This document shows positions 12,436 to 27,565 of a DNA stretch of 64,000 nt, piece by piece. How positions within the stretch are numbered: position 1 is the first letter of the stretch; the number at the start of each line of letters is the position of its first letter. The notes beneath the pieces are model-generated. The model did no database searches. It had not been told where the DNA came from and saw only the letters and a list, made by a program, of their open reading frames with translations. Both the position numbers and the translations under genes were made by a program. Source of the stretch: Brachyhypopomus gauderio (Eukaryota; Chordata; Actinopteri; Gymnotiformes; Hypopomidae); contig NC_135221.1 of NCBI RefSeq assembly GCF_052324685.1, positions 19,864,537 through 19,928,536 on the forward strand, given 5' to 3'.

Positions 12436-13243
12436 GTACGTACCAGGGCCAGTGGCTGGGCGGCATGAGGCACGGATACGGCGTGAGGCAGAGCGTCCCG
12501 TACGGCATGGCGGCCGTCATCCGCTCGCCGCTGCGCACCTCCATCAACTCGCTGCGGTCGGAGCAGAGCAACGGAGCGGCGCTGCTGGTCGGCGAGCGGG
12601 CGGGCGTGGGGGGCGTGGCCTCGGCGGGCGTGGCCACCGCGGGCAGCCCGGCGGTGCTGCGCGGGGGCTTCGTGCTGACGGCCCACAGCGAGGCGGAGCT
12701 GATGAAGGCGAGGAAGAAGGGCCTGTTCCGCCGATCGCTGCTCGGCAGCCTGAAGCTGCGACGCTCGGAGTCGAAGAGCTCGCTGGCGAGTCAACGCAGC
12801 AAGCAGAGCTCCTTCCGCAGCGAGGCGGGCATGAGCACCGTCAGCTCCGCCGCCTCCGACGTCAACTCCACCGTCAGCCTGGGCGAGGGCGAGGGCGAGC
12901 TGGCCGGCGCGGACGAGGACGTGGACGCCACCACCACCGAGAGCTACACGGGCGAGTGGAAGAACGACAAGCGCACCGGCTGTGGCGTGAGTCGCCGCTC
13001 CGACGGCCTCTGTTACCAGGGCGAGTGGGCGGGGAACAAACGTCACGGCTACGGGTGCACCACCTTCCCCGACGGCACCAAGGAGGAGGGCAAGTACAAA
13101 CAGAACGTGCTGATCAGCGGCAAGCGCAAGAACCTGATCCCGCTGCGCGCCAGCAAGATCCGGGAGAAGGTGGAGCGGGCGGTGGAGGGGGCGGAGAAGG
13201 CGGCCGACATCGCCAAGCAGAAGGCGGAGATAGCGCTGTCCAG
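12436..13243 (+). CDS. jph3: jph3 exon 2: MORN repeats and joining region
   Basis: Starts in mid-codon after CCCGCAG (residue pair GT, then YQGQW) and ends AG|GTGAGA at 13243, phase 2. It encodes a MORN repeat ([17 protein letters not shown]), a Ser-rich joining segment containing [16 protein letters not shown] sequence and the basic [10 protein letters not shown] block. Two further MORN repeats follow ([15 protein letters not shown] and [15 protein letters not shown]), then the start of the helical region ([20 protein letters not shown]). The exon is much richer in G+C and CpG than its flanks. It reads open on the opposite strand too (12354-13046), a composition artefact. Confidence 0.95.
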
Positions 13244-16200
13244 GTGAGACTCACCCGACCACTGCCGTCATGTTACAGGGGGAGGATTAGCCAAGGCATG
13301 TTAATAAATATCTTCCCCCCACAAAACAAACACAAAACACTGCATATAAAAATGAAGAGCTAGTTTAAATTGCGAGAACACTGCACAAGTGTGAAATTAT
13401 GGTATGCTTTCAAATGATGGTGCCATGGTTTTAACAAACAGGTGTGGAAACATCTGAATTGAATTGAGTCTGATGAGTCTCTGCTGAATCCAGCATTGTT
13501 TTTAATGTGCTGCGGTGCTCCACACAGCTGTGAGGGGCATTGAGGGGCTGGGAGAGTCTGAGCTGAGAGAGTCTGAGATGTGAGGGGCTGAGCTGAGAGA
13601 GTCTGAGCTGAGAGAGTCTGAGATGTGAGGGGCTGAGCTGAGAGAGTCTGAGCTGAGAGAGTCTGAGATGTGAGGGGCTGAGCTGAGAGAGTCTGAGCTG
13701 AGAGAGTCTGAGATGTGAGAGTCTGAGATGAGAGAATCTGAGATGTGAGAGTCTGAGCTGGGAGAGTCTCAGCTGAGAGAGTCGGAGATGTGAGAGTCTG
13801 AGATGTGAGATTCTGAGCTGGGAGAGTCTGAGATGTGAGAGTCTGAGCTGAGAGAATCTGAGATGTGAGAGTCTGAGCTGGGAGAGTCTGAGCTGTGAGG
13901 GGCTAAGATGTGAGAGTCTGAGATGTGAGAGTCTAAGCTGTGAGGGGCTGAGCTGTGAGGGGCTGAGCTGTTAGGAACTGAGCTGTTAGGGGCTGAGATG
14001 TGAGAGTGAGCTGTGAGAGTCTGAGCTGTGAGAGTCTGAGCTGTGAGGGGCTGAGCTGTGAGGGGCTGAGCTGTTAGGAACTGAGCTGTTAGGGGCTGAG
14101 ATGTGAGAGTCTGAGCTGTGAGAGTCTGAGCTGTGAGAGTCTGAGCTGTGAGAGTGAGCTGTGAGGGGCTGAGATGTGAGAGTCTGAGCTTTGAGGGGCT
14201 GAGCTGTGAGGGGCTGGGGTTAGAGGTCAGAGGTTAGGATTAGGGCTAGACAGTGTAACTGACTAGGTAGTGCTAGGTTTTTCTAGATAATGTAACTGAG
14301 TGTGCTGAGTGTGAGAGAAAGAGAAAGAACAGAATAAGAAAGGGGAGAGAAAGAGATTTTCGCATTATGCCAACACCTGCCGAAGAGACCAGGAAAATGA
14401 AACCATAATAAAATCAACATAACCCCCTTCTCTCTTACCCCCTCTCTTACCCCCTCTCTTACCCCCCTTATACACCCTCTCTTACCCCCTCTCTTACCCC
14501 CTCTCTTACCCCCCTTATACACCCTCTCTTACCCCCTCTCTTACCCCCTCTCTTACCCCCCTTATACACCCTCTCTTACCCCCTCTCTTACCCCCTTATA
14601 CACCCTCTCTTACCCCCTCTCTTACCCCCCTTATACACCCTCTCTTACCCCCTCTCTTACCCCCCTTATACACCCTCTCTTACCCCACTCTCTTACCCCA
14701 CTCTCTTACCCCCTCTCTTACCCCCCTTATACACCCTCTCTTACCCCCCCTCTTACCCCCCTTATACACCCTCTCTTACCCCCTCTCTTACCCCCTTATA
14801 CACCCTCTCTTACCCCCTCTCTCCCCTTCTCTGTTCTGCAAACAAACAAACATGAGCAATGATCCATCATTCTCAGTTTCATAGAGTCAGTGAGCATGTG
14901 TCTCTAAGCATGTGTCTAAACATGACTTCTGCTGACTCCTGATGTGCATGGATGTGTATATGATTGTGCATTCATGTGATATATCTGGATCATTGTGATA
15001 TATCTGGATCATTGTGATATACAGTATCTGGATCATTATGATATATCTGGATAATTTCTCACCATTCAAATTCCAGTGACCTCATTACACAGCCTGACAT
15101 GATGTGATGCAATAAGGTGATGGGGTGAAATCTGATGTGATGCAGTATGATGTGGAGTGATGGGGTGTGATTGGGGTGTGATGGGGTGGGATGGGAATTT
15201 GATGGGGTGTGATGGAGTGTGATAGGGTGTGATAGGAGTGTGATGGGAGTGGAATGGGGTGTGATGGGTGTGATGGGAGTGTCATGGGTGTGATGGGGTG
15301 TCATGTGGAGTGATGGGGTCTGACGGGGTGTGATGGGGTGTCATGTGGAGTGATAGGGTGTGATGGGAGTGGGATGGGGTGTGATGGGGTGTCATGTGGA
15401 GTGATGGGGGTGTGATTGAAGTGTGATGGGAGTGTGATGGGGTGTCATGTGGAGTGATGGAATGTGATGGGACTGGGATGGGGTGTGATGGGAGTGTAAT
15501 GGGGTGTGACAGGGTGTGATATGAGTGTGATGGGGTGTCATGTGGAGTGATGGGAGTGTGATGGGGTGTCATGTGGAGTGATGGAGTGTGATGGAAGTGG
15601 GATGGGGTGTGATGGGAGTGTCATGGGGTGGGATGGGGTGTGATGGGTGTGATGGGGTGTCACATGAAGTGATGGGGTTTGACGGGGTGTGATGGGGTGT
15701 CATGTGGAGTGATAGGGTGTGATGGGAGTGTGATGGGGTGTGACAGGAGTGTGATGGTGTCATGTGGAGTGATAGGGTGTGATGGGAGTGGGATGGGGTG
15801 TGATGGGGTGTCATGTGGAGTGATGGGGTGTGATGGAAGTATGATGGGGTGTCATGTGGAGTGATGGAATGTGATGGGAGTGGGATGGGGTGTGATGGGA
15901 GTGTGATGGGGTGTGACAGGAGTGTGATGGGGTGTCATGTGGAGTGATGGGGTGTGATGGGGTGTTATGTGGAGTGATGGGATGTGATGGGAGTGGGATG
16001 GGGTGTGATGGGAGTGTGATGGGGTGTGACAGGGTGTGATAGGAGTGTGATGGGGTGTCATGTGGAGTGATGGGGTGTGATTGGAGTGTGATGGGGTGTC
16101 ATGTGGAGAGATGGGGTGTGACGGGGTGTGATAGGAGTGTGTTGTGGTGTCATGTGGAGTGATGGGGTGTGATGGGAGTGTGATGGGGTGTGATGGAGTG

Positions 16201-19200
16201 TGAAAGGGTTAATGGGAACCTGGCACCAGTGAGGCCTGCAGGCTCCTGTGAAGGGAGCCCATATAAATATTTTGGTTCATTCAAGCAGAACGCTCTTCAT
16301 CTAGACCCAGTGGGACATCTCCACTTAAGGTCCTGAGACTGTATGTTTACATATGTTTATATATGGGTGCTTAGGAATGCTAGAAGAAATGCTTCAATTG
16401 TATTTATGATTAAATGCATACAGTGTGTTTCTTATATGCACAATTTTTATATTTAGCACTTTAGAACACATAAGTAAAACACAGCAATTCTGTTTACTTA
16501 GCATTACTTACTTTACACTAACAAGAATAAAAAGACTATATATGAAAAGTAGTAAAAACACCAAACACAGAAAGAAGACGCACAGAGAATGTAGAAGGTG
16601 GATGCTATGATGGTCCCAGTGGTGGCAGGGTCACCGGTGGCTGGAGGACTGGCTTTAACACCCTAGGAATGACATCATCACTTCCAGTCCTGAGTGTGAT
16701 GCTGTATGTACACAATCATATGAAGAAGAAAGTGCTCTTGAAACTCTAGGGTTTATGTATCAGGTCATAATAAAACAATTATCAGGTAAATACAACCTCA
16801 GATAATAACTCATGACAAATTATACTTTGTCAACATTCATTTAAACAAAATGCAGAAGTGGACTGTGAAAGGTGAGGCCCACCTGTCCAACTTCCTCTGG
16901 GGTTCAGAGGGTCATTACCTGCCAGATGCTGCTCATGTTTGATCAGCTGATCATCACCTCTGCCTCATTCAGGTGTGTGTTAACACAACACTGGGGATGG
17001 AAGATGGCAGCAGTGATATTACAGAACAAACGGGTACTGCCCACCAGTCTGAGGGGTTAGAACACCATTTGAAGTCCATAAAAGATCGTTTTCAACTGGA
17101 CAACATTCAGGACAGTTGTCTTGGTCACACCAAGGTCAGGCAGCAAACCACGAGCTACATGTCATGTTCCACAGGCCTGTTACATGTTACATGGACGAGA
17201 TGCGAGGCACAGCCACAGGTCCTAAACTCTCTACCGTCACTGAAAATGAACTCCTCTGTTTATCAAAGTCTTCTAGAGTCAACTGTAAAGACGTCTCTCT
17301 GACGCCTACAGCTTGGGTGACATCACGCAACAGCAAAGTGATCCGAAACACACCTGTAATGGAATGACTGAAAAAGACTGGAATGAAGGTGTAGCCAAGA
17401 CAGTGAAGGTGTAGCCAAGACAATGCAGGTGTAGCCAAGACAATGAAGGTGTAGCCAAGACAGTGAAGGTGAAGCCAAGACATTGAAGGTATAGCCAAGA
17501 CATTGAAGGTGTAGCCAAGACAGTGAAGGTGTAGCCAAGATAATGAAGGTGTAGCCAATACAGTGAAGGTGTAGCCAAGACAATGAAGGTGTAGCCAAGA
17601 CAGTGAAGGTGTAGCCAAGACAATGAAGGTGTAGCCAAGACAGTGAAGGTGTAGCCAAGATAATGAAGGTGTAGCCAAGATAATGAAGGTGTAGCCAATA
17701 CAGTGAAGGTGTAGCCAAGATAATGAAGGTGTAGCCACAGCCCAAAGTCCAGAATTCAGCTCAGCTGAACTGCTGTGAGGGGACATTAAGACAGTATATA
17801 ATCAAATGCCCACACGCCTCAACTGAACTGAACAGCTCCAGAGCAGTGAAAGACACTGCTAAAATCACACATAAACGGATTAGTTGAAGTAACTGCTGGT
17901 ATCGGTGGATCTCCACACCACCCGGTGGATCTCCACGCCACTCTGTTTATCTCCACAACACCCGGTGGATCTCCACAGTACCCCTGAAGTTCCCACATAT
18001 GTCTTCTCCATTTCATTTTTTTTAATACATGATAGGATGGAATCTGTTGTGTTGTTGTTCACCTGAGGTTTTTTTTTACCTAATTTGAGACCTGACCTGC
18101 TAAGGGCAACATTCCTCAGAGAGTCTGGTCCATATTGACATGATAGCATCACACAGTTGCTGCAGATTTGTCAGCTGCACATCCATGATGGGAATCTCCC
18201 GTTCCACCACATCCCAAATGTGCAGTATTGGATTGAGATCTGGTGACTGTGGAGACCATTCGAGTACAGTGAATTCATTGTCGTGTTCAAGAAATCAGTC
18301 TGAGATGATTCACGCTTTATGATATGTTGCATTATCCTGCTCAAAATAGCCATCAGAAGTTGGGTACACTGTGGTCATAAAGTGATGGACATGGTCAGCA
18401 ACAATACTCAGGTAGGCTGTGTTGTTGACACGATGCTCAATTGGTACTAATGGGCCCAAAGTGTGCCAGATAAACGCACCACCACCAGCCTGAACCATTG
18501 ATACAAGGCAGGCTGGATCCATGCTTTCATGTTGTTGATGCCAAATTCTGACTCTACCATCCCAGCAGCAGAAATAGAGATTGATCAGACCAGGCAACAT
18601 TTTTCAGATCTTCTTTTGTCCAATTTTGGTGAGTCGATTTGGTGTGAATTGTAGCCTCAGGTTCTTGTTCTTAGCTGACAGGACACCCATCCGCCTCAAG
18701 GTTCGACGTGTTGTGTGTTCAGAGATGCTCTTCTGGATGCCTCGGTTGTAACGACTGGTTATTTGAGTTACTGTTGCCGTTCTATCAGCTTGAACCAGTC
18801 TGGCCATTCTCCTCTGACCTCTGGCATCAACAAGGCATTTGCGCCCACAGAACTGACGCTGACTGAATATTTTCTCTTTTTCAGACCATTCTCTGTAAAC
18901 CCTAGAGATGTTTGTGCGAGCAAATGCCAGTAGATCAGCAGTTTCTGAAATACTCAGACCAGCCCGTCTGGCACCAACAACCATGCCATGTTCAAATCAC
19001 CTTTCTTCCCCATTCTGATGCTCAGTTTGAACTGCAGCAGATCGTCTTGGCCATGTCAACATGCCTAAAAGCATTGAGTTGCTGTCATGTGATTGGCTGA
19101 TTCAACATTTGCGTTAAGAAGCAGTTGGAGAGGTGTACCTAATAAAGTGGCTGGTGAGTGTACATACACCTATTCTATAGCTATACACTAAAAGGTCATA

Positions 19201-22200
19201 CCACCTTCAGTCCACTCAGCTGACCTACTGTACCTACTGTACAGTCCTGTATCCATCCCTACCACAACAGGGGCAATAGAACAAGAGCAGTGATTCAATC
19301 TCCATGAAAAAAGATGTTTCAGGAGACAATTGTGAAGAGTAAAAGAACACTGGCCCAAATGGTACTAGGAGTTCTACTAGGATGGGATTAATACTACTAC
19401 GATGGGATTAATGGTACTAGGGTGGGATTAGTTCTACTAAAATGGGATTACCACAACTACGGTGGGATTAATGGTACTAGGATGGGATTAATTCTACTAG
19501 GACCACCAAACAGCCTTAAACCATACCCACTGCTGCTACAAATATGAGTGTCACAGAGATGACATTTTTATTTAAAAAATCTTTTTAACTGTTGTGTGTC
19601 ACAGATATACAGACTTCTGCTGAGAGTGATATGACATGTAACCCAGATGTATCATGCTCTTTGTCACTCTTCCTATTTCTGCTCGCAGGAAGCCACAGAA
19701 CTAGGGAATATGTTTTCCAATACAGCCTGCATAATATCATCATGTACTGACGGTGTTAGTGCTGAAAACACACTAGCCTGACTAGCAAGAAATGGCTGGA
19801 GTTTAATACACCTGCGGTCACAGCACTTTAGAACCAGACGCAATCACGATGGATCACGTTGTAAAGTGGAAACCTGTTTAAACCATATAATAAAGTGGCC
19901 ACACACAGGGGGTGCTGTGGCCTGCTGGGTGTCTGCTGGTGTGTGGCCTTTAGGCTAGGGACTAATGGCGCATTTCCACACGGGCCTGCTTGACGCGGTA
20001 AGGTTTGATACGGATCGATTCGCAACGGAGCGGTACGGTCGCGTTGTGTTTCCATCACAATGGTGGACCACCACAATGTGGGTGGAGTCGCTGTTGGCGC
20101 GCGGGTTGTAGTGTCATGACATCATTTGTATGCGACCACAACACCGTACAACAATGGACGAGATAGCGATAGCGGAGGAGTCGCTCTCCTGTGACGCATC
20201 CTGTGACGACACTCCCTGGCCAATCAGTGTCATGCTGTTCCTCCACGTCACAGAAGTTTTCCGCTTTGGAACGGTTAGAACCTCGAGCGAGTAGGTACGA
20301 AAAAAGTACCTGAAGGAACACTCACAAACCGTCGCGAATCGAACCGTACTACGCCCAGCAGGCCCGTGTGGAAATGCGCCATAAGATGCTTTAGGGACTA
20401 AAATTCTCTAGAGACTAATGCCGCATTTCCACACGGGCCTGCTTGGCGCGGTACGGTTCGATTCGCGACGGTTTGTGAGTGTTTCCATTAGTACCAGGTA
20501 CAAGTTTGCCCAGTAGCGAACCGTGACCTTTAAACCTGGGCCCGCTACCCCCCCCCCTCCCCCCCGAAATTTTTTTTTTCCTTTCTTAATAAACTAAATA
20601 AAGAAAAACTGAAACGACAGTACAGCTTTAAAAACGCAATAAACAATAATATCTGTACTAGATAACATCTTAAGCAAAATAAGTTTCCAAACAAAATAAG
20701 GTTCACAGCTCCGTGGTTCTCGGAAGCGGAATATGTAAACAACGCGCACGAGGACGTCAAAGGGATGAATCGAAACTAGCTAGCGATGGTGCTAACGACA
20801 GCTAGCGTCGCCACAGCGGGCGGAAATTATCATACAGTTAAGCCCGCCCACTAAGAGAGAAGATATGATTGGTCAATTTTGCTGTCATTTGAAACTGGTA
20901 TTGCGCTGAATTATAACTGCCAGGCCCTCTGTAAACGAACAGCGGGCATCACAGTCCTGATAGGGGGAGACACAGGCTCACAGGCTTCCACTCAACCCCT
21001 CACCTTCCAACACAGATTGAATAGACACGGGTGAATATTTTATTTGCTTATATTTTTGTAATTGTTTAGATGTCGAATGTCAAACTGTAAGTAGATAAAA
21101 TAAAATTGGATAATTATATATATAATGCTTTAAGAATATTTTAGGCCCTCTGAGAGGGCGTAGAGGGCCCTGACGGTTCCCCACTGAGTTTGCCAATACC
21201 TTCAAGTACTTTTTTTACCCACATTGTGGTGGTCCACCATTGTAATGGAAATACAACGCGACCGTACCGCTCCGTTGCGAATCGATCCGTACCGAACCGT
21301 ACCGCGCCAAGCAGGCCCGTGTGGAAATGCGCCATAAGATTCTCTAGGGACTCAAATGCGCTAGGGACCAAGATTCTCTAGGGACCAAGATTCTCTAGGG
21401 ACTCAGATGCTCTAGGGACTCAGATGCTCTAGGGACTAAGGGACTTGAGCCACACTAACGGCAGAAGCACCAGAGACTCCACAGAATCCGTCCTGGCTGT
21501 GGAGAGGTTCTGTGGAGAGGTTCTGTGGAGAGGTTCTGTGGAGAGGTTCTGTGGAGCTGTGCTCAGATTACAGCAGTGCTGCTCCGTCCTCGCCTTATGA
21601 AGAACACACTGATGTTCAGGGAGTGTGATCGCATGTGTAGTTATTCTCTTATTCAGAGGCCCCAGAAATTTTGTAAAGGCACCACCTGCTGGTCTTAAAA
21701 GTATAAATGATAAACATGAAAAAGGAGAGAAATAGAGAGAAAGTGATCAAGAAATAAAACTGAAAGAGAAAAAATAAAAAGAAATACAGAGAGAGTGTTA
21801 AACTGAGAATTTGCATGTTTTGTGTGAGAGTGTGTGGGGGTGTGAGTGTGTGTGAGTGAGTGTGTGAGTGAGTGTGTGGGTGAGTGTGAGTGTGCGGGTG
21901 TGAGTGAGTGTGAGTGTAATGTAATGTAATGAGTGAATGTAATTTTCAAAGTAATGAAGCTACTGCAACCCAGAAAGAAACTGATTTCTGATTAGAAAAC
22001 ACACACACAGCACCCTGAAGCTGTGTATATGTCTATATATGTAAGATGTGTGTATATGTGTGTGGGGCAGCATTATGAAAACCTCATACACACACACTAG
22101 CTTGTGCACATACACACACAGAAACACACACACATCGTCCTCTGAACACTCCACCCCTGCCGCAGTACCCATCTCCTCCTGTCTCCTCCTTTCGTCTCCT

Positions 22201-23620
22201 CTTGTGTCCTCCTGTCTCCTCCTCCTGTCTCCTCCTTCTGTCTCCTCCTCCTTCCTTCCTTCCTTCCACTCTTCTGCCTAACACCATCCCTTCACTCCCT
22301 CCATATTTTCTTCTTTCTCAGCACTCTCACTTACTGTTGCCAGGACAACCAAAGAGGCATGGGATGAATGAAATCCACAGTGCTCTGCATCTGTGGCATC
22401 TTACCTCATCTCACCAAAACCTACTCATCACCCATCACTAATCACCAGACACCCATCACTAATCACCAGACACCAATCACCCATCACTCGTCACTAATCA
22501 CCAGACACCAATCACCAGACACCAATCACCCATCACTAATCACCAGACACCAATCACCCATCACTAATCACCAGACACCAATCACCCATCACCAGTGTTG
22601 GAAACGTTACTTTAAAAAAGTAGTTAGTTATAGTTACTCACTACTTGTTCAAAAAAGTAACTGAGTTAGTAACTGAATTACTCTATAATAAAAGTAACTC
22701 GTTACCAGGGAAAGTAACTATTTGCATTACAGTAAAAAAAAAAAGAAGTTATATGCCAATGAATAAAGATTTTTATGAAAAAGCAGTTTTCACAGTCAGT
22801 TGAAATGAGTAGATCAGAAAGGTGTTTAACTTTTGATATTTATTGCACATCAACAGACCAATGCAGGATAAAATCCTTTAAAAGTAAACAGTTACACTAT
22901 ATAAAGGTCATTTACATCTATCAAATTAAATTAAATTCTCTCAACCTGAGACAACTGGTTTGTTCACAATAGAAGTAAACTTAACAATAAAACCTCTATT
23001 CTTAATTAAATAAATCAAATACCCAGTCTGGTAGACATTCAGGAACTTCAAGTATTTTCTTAAATAATGTTTATATCGCCACCTTGAAAATGCTCATTTT
23101 TCTTCAGCTTGCTCCTGACTCACCATTTCTGCCTCTTCTCCATTTGTGTCGCGTGCTTCGGCGTGCATGTAACAACACTGGCTCTGATTGGCTACCATAA
23201 CGCTGCCTTAGCCCATCGCTTACTGACTTGTTAAGTTAAACAGGTGTTACACCAAGAACTGTGACCTATCGAGATCTGTTACTCCTCACTAGCCTGGGCA
23301 GCGGTCCGCTCGCATTACTGTTAGTATATCAATATATAGTAACACACCGCCTTTAATGACCAGTAATGTCAACGGCGTTGTAACAACAGGAAAAGTAATT
23401 AATTATTATCCCGTTACTGACAAAATGACGCCGTTATTTTTAACACTGCCCATCACTAATCACCTATCACCAATCACCCATCACTAATCACCTATCACCA
23501 ATCACCCATCACTAGTCATTAATTACCAGTCACCAACCACCCATCACCAGTCACACATCACCAATCACTCGGACCCACACTACACACATGCCTACACATG
23601 CCTCTTCACAATGAGTGCGT

Positions 23621-23692
<72 letters not shown>

Positions 23693-26600
23693 CTAACCTG
23701 TTTGGTTTTGCTGTCTGGGCGAAGATGCCAAGAAAAAAAAGAAACAGACAGAAAGGGAGAAAAAATCAATATGAACAGAGCGGCTGAGAGAAAAAGAGAG
23801 GGAGAGAGATACAGAGAGAATGAAAGAGGGGGAGAGATATAGAGAGAGAGGGAGAGAGAAAGGGTGAAAGGAGAGAGAATTGATGGGGTCTGGGGAAAAA
23901 AATTGTCTGTACCCAGACTCCACACAGACTCTACCCAAACTCTACCCAGACTCCACACAGATTCTACCCAAACTCTACCCAGACTCTACACAGACTGTAC
24001 CCAAACTCTACACAGACTCTACCCAGACTCTATCTAGACTGTACCCAAACTCTACACAGACTACCCAAACTCTACACAGACTACCCAAACTCTACAGACT
24101 ACCCAAGCTCTACACAGACTCTTCACAGACTCTACCTAGACTCTACACAGACTCTACCCAAACTCTACACAGACTCTACCCAGACTCCACACAGACTCTA
24201 CCCAGATTCCACACAGACTGTACCCAAACTCTACACAGACTCTACCCAGACTCTATCTAGACTGTACCCAAACTCTACACAGACTCTACCTAAGCTCTAC
24301 ACAGACTCTACACAGACTCTACCTAGACTCTATACAGACTCTACACAGACTCTACCCAGACTCCACACAAACTCTACCCAGACTCTACCCAGACTCTACA
24401 CAGACTCTACCCAGACTCTACTCGAACTCTACCCAGACTCTACACAGACTCTACCCAAACTCTACCCAGACTCTACACAGACTCTACCCAGACTCCACAC
24501 AGACTCTACCCAGATTCCACACAGACTGTACCCAAACTCTACACAGACTCTACCCAGACTCTATCTAGACTGTACCCAAACTCTACACAGACTCTACCTA
24601 AGCTCTACACAGACTCTACACAGACTCTACCTAGACTCTATACAGACTCTACACAGACTCTACCCAGACTCCACACAGACTCTACCCAAACTCTACCCAG
24701 ACTCTACCCAAACTCTACCCAGACTCTACCCAGACTCTACCCAGACTCTACCCGAACTCTACCCAGACTCTACACAGACTCTACCCAAACTCTACCCAGA
24801 CTCTACACAGACTCTACCCAAACTCTACCCAGACTCTACACAGACTCTACCCAGACTCTACTCAAACTCTACCCAGACTCTACACAGACTCTACACAGAC
24901 TCTACACAGACTCTACCCAGACTCCACCCAGACTCTACACAGACTCTACCCAGACTGTGTGCTTAGGTAGGAGAGCAGCACAGTGACACAGAGAGAACAC
25001 TTAATACCTCAAGATCCCTCCCCTCCACAGCAAATGAGACCCTGGGAGGCTTGGACCTCCTGCAGCTCGTCTCAGTGTCTCTGTAGCATCACACAGGTGT
25101 GAGAACACACAACACTGACCATCCAAGAAACAGACCCCAAATCACAGAAGGTCCTTCTGCAGGTCTGTGGACCTCCAGGACGTAATGTGCATCTAAGGGA
25201 AGGATGTACAAAAATAAAATAACAAAAATAACAGTGATCTCATGTGAAATCCTCTCTGCTCTCTCTCCTGGAGAGAGAGTCAGAAGATATACAGATGACC
25301 AGGAATGATGAATAAGAGATCATGTGACAAACAGGACTCCTGAGCAACCAATCAGAGACTGGATGATAGATTACATTCTGGGATGGTGCGACACCTGCAG
25401 CTCTGTGGTGTAATTCATAACCTTAACTCACAAAGTTAATGAAGTGAGTTACTGAAGTAAAAAAGAGAAAAAAGACAAAAAAGCATCCCAATCCGTTGAG
25501 TTCACAAACAGTTATTGCTTTACACTTTAAAATGAGAATCCCAAAGCTCACATTCCTGCACTCGCCTGCTGGAATGTTCTAGATTTGACGGCTCATGAGT
25601 TTAATACTGGTGTGTTGTCTTTGACATCTTGTCTGTATGTCTGAACGCTTTCTACACCCAGGACGGCACACGCCCAGGGGAAGGCAGACGCGGCCAGCAC
25701 GGCTGCTCAGAAGGCCCAGGAGGAGTGCAGGATGGCCAGGGTGGCGGCGAAGGAGTTCTCCCCCTCCTTCCAACACCGAGGAAACGGTGAGCACCAGAAC
25801 ACACCACCTATCCTCACCCCACCCCACCCTGCCTCCAGACCACGCCCACCATGTCTCCAGACCACACCCACCCTGTCTCTAGACCACACCCTACCCTGTC
25901 TCCAGACCACAGCCACCATGTCTCCAGACCGCACCCACCATGTCTCCAGACCGCGCCTGTTATGTCTCCAGACCACACCCATCATGTCTCCAGACCGCAC
26001 CCACCATGTCTCCAGACCGCGCCCGCCATGTCTCCAGAACGCGCCCGCCATGTCTCCAGACCACACCCATCATGTCTCCAGACCACACCCACCCTGCCTC
26101 CATACTTTACCTCCAAATCCTTTCACCAAATTATTAGAGAACTGTACATAATAGGACTGTGAGGTTGGAGTCTGAGCAACAGTACAGTGGCCATATGTTT
26201 AGTCCTTAGTACAGAAACAAGACAAGTCACAGTCATGTAGGAAGAGTTGGTTGAGGAGTTGTGGGTAGCGGGATTGTGTAAGCGTTGTGTAATTATGTTA
26301 AGCTGGGACACTGACTGTGAGTTGACTGAGTTGTGCGATTGTGAGTTGAGAGATTATGAGTTTTGTGATTATGTGAAATTGTGTCCCGGTTTTGCGATGG
26401 TCACGTGTGTTTGTAAGTGCTGTGGACCACACTGTCACTGCTGCTCCTGCTCACACAAGAATCACCACTAATAATGAAAAACATACATATAATAGACAGG
26501 ACAATATGTTCAAATTAAAAACAGCAGTACATTACAGTGTAGTACAGTACAACATAGTATATTGCAGCATAACACAATACAATGCTGTAGACTAGTATAG

Positions 26601-27502
26601 TACAGTATAGTGTAGTAGAGTAGTACAGTGCCCATACTCCTCACGGCTGAACCACGCCCATACTTCTTACAGCTAAACCACGCTCGTACTCCTCACAGCT
26701 AAACCACGCCCATACTCCTCACAGCTAAACCATGCCCATACTCCTCACAGCTAAACCACGCCCATACTCCTCACAGCTAAACCACGCCCATACTCTTCAC
26801 AGCTAAACCACGCCCATACTCCTCACAGCTAAACCACGCCCATACTCCTCACAGCTAAACCACGCCCATACTCCTCACAGCTAAACCACGCCCATACTCC
26901 TCACAGCTAACAGAGGTGTCAATTCCAGGTTCAGAAAGTAAAAGTCCTCACCAGGATTTTGCTCAAGCTTGCTAGATTTTCTAATTAGTGCAATCCATGT
27001 AAAATTAGTGGAATCAACACAATCCAGGAAGCCTGAGCAAAATCCTGGTGAGGACTTTTACTTTCTAAACCTGGTATTGACACATCTGACAGCTAAACCA
27101 CACCCATACTCCTCACAGCTAAACCACGCCTGTACTGCTCTCAGCTAGACCACGCCCATACTCCTCACAGCTAAACCACGCCCATACTCCTCACGGCTAA
27201 ACCACACCCATACTGCTCTCAGCTACACCACGCCCACACAAACAGATTTGACCATATCTGTAGTATTAGAAACTGAAAATTTCATGAATGTTTAATAGGC
27301 ACACAGTTTAACATAGCACTAATAGACACAATTTAATATAACATAATAGACAGTTTTAGTATCACATATTTTTATTTTTTGCAATATGTTGCTGTGTCTT
27401 TAAAAAAAGCAAGAGAAGATGAGGCGTGATCAGGAATGACCTTTCTAACGCGCCCACGCAAAGCAAGCTGACACACGTGCGCGCGCACGCACACACACAC
27501 AC

Positions 27503-27565
<63 letters not shown>

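Noticed and set aside
12354..13046. 230-codon minus frame opposite jph3 exon 2
   Set aside because: Shadow of a very GC-rich exon on the other strand; the + frame carries the conserved MORN repeats.
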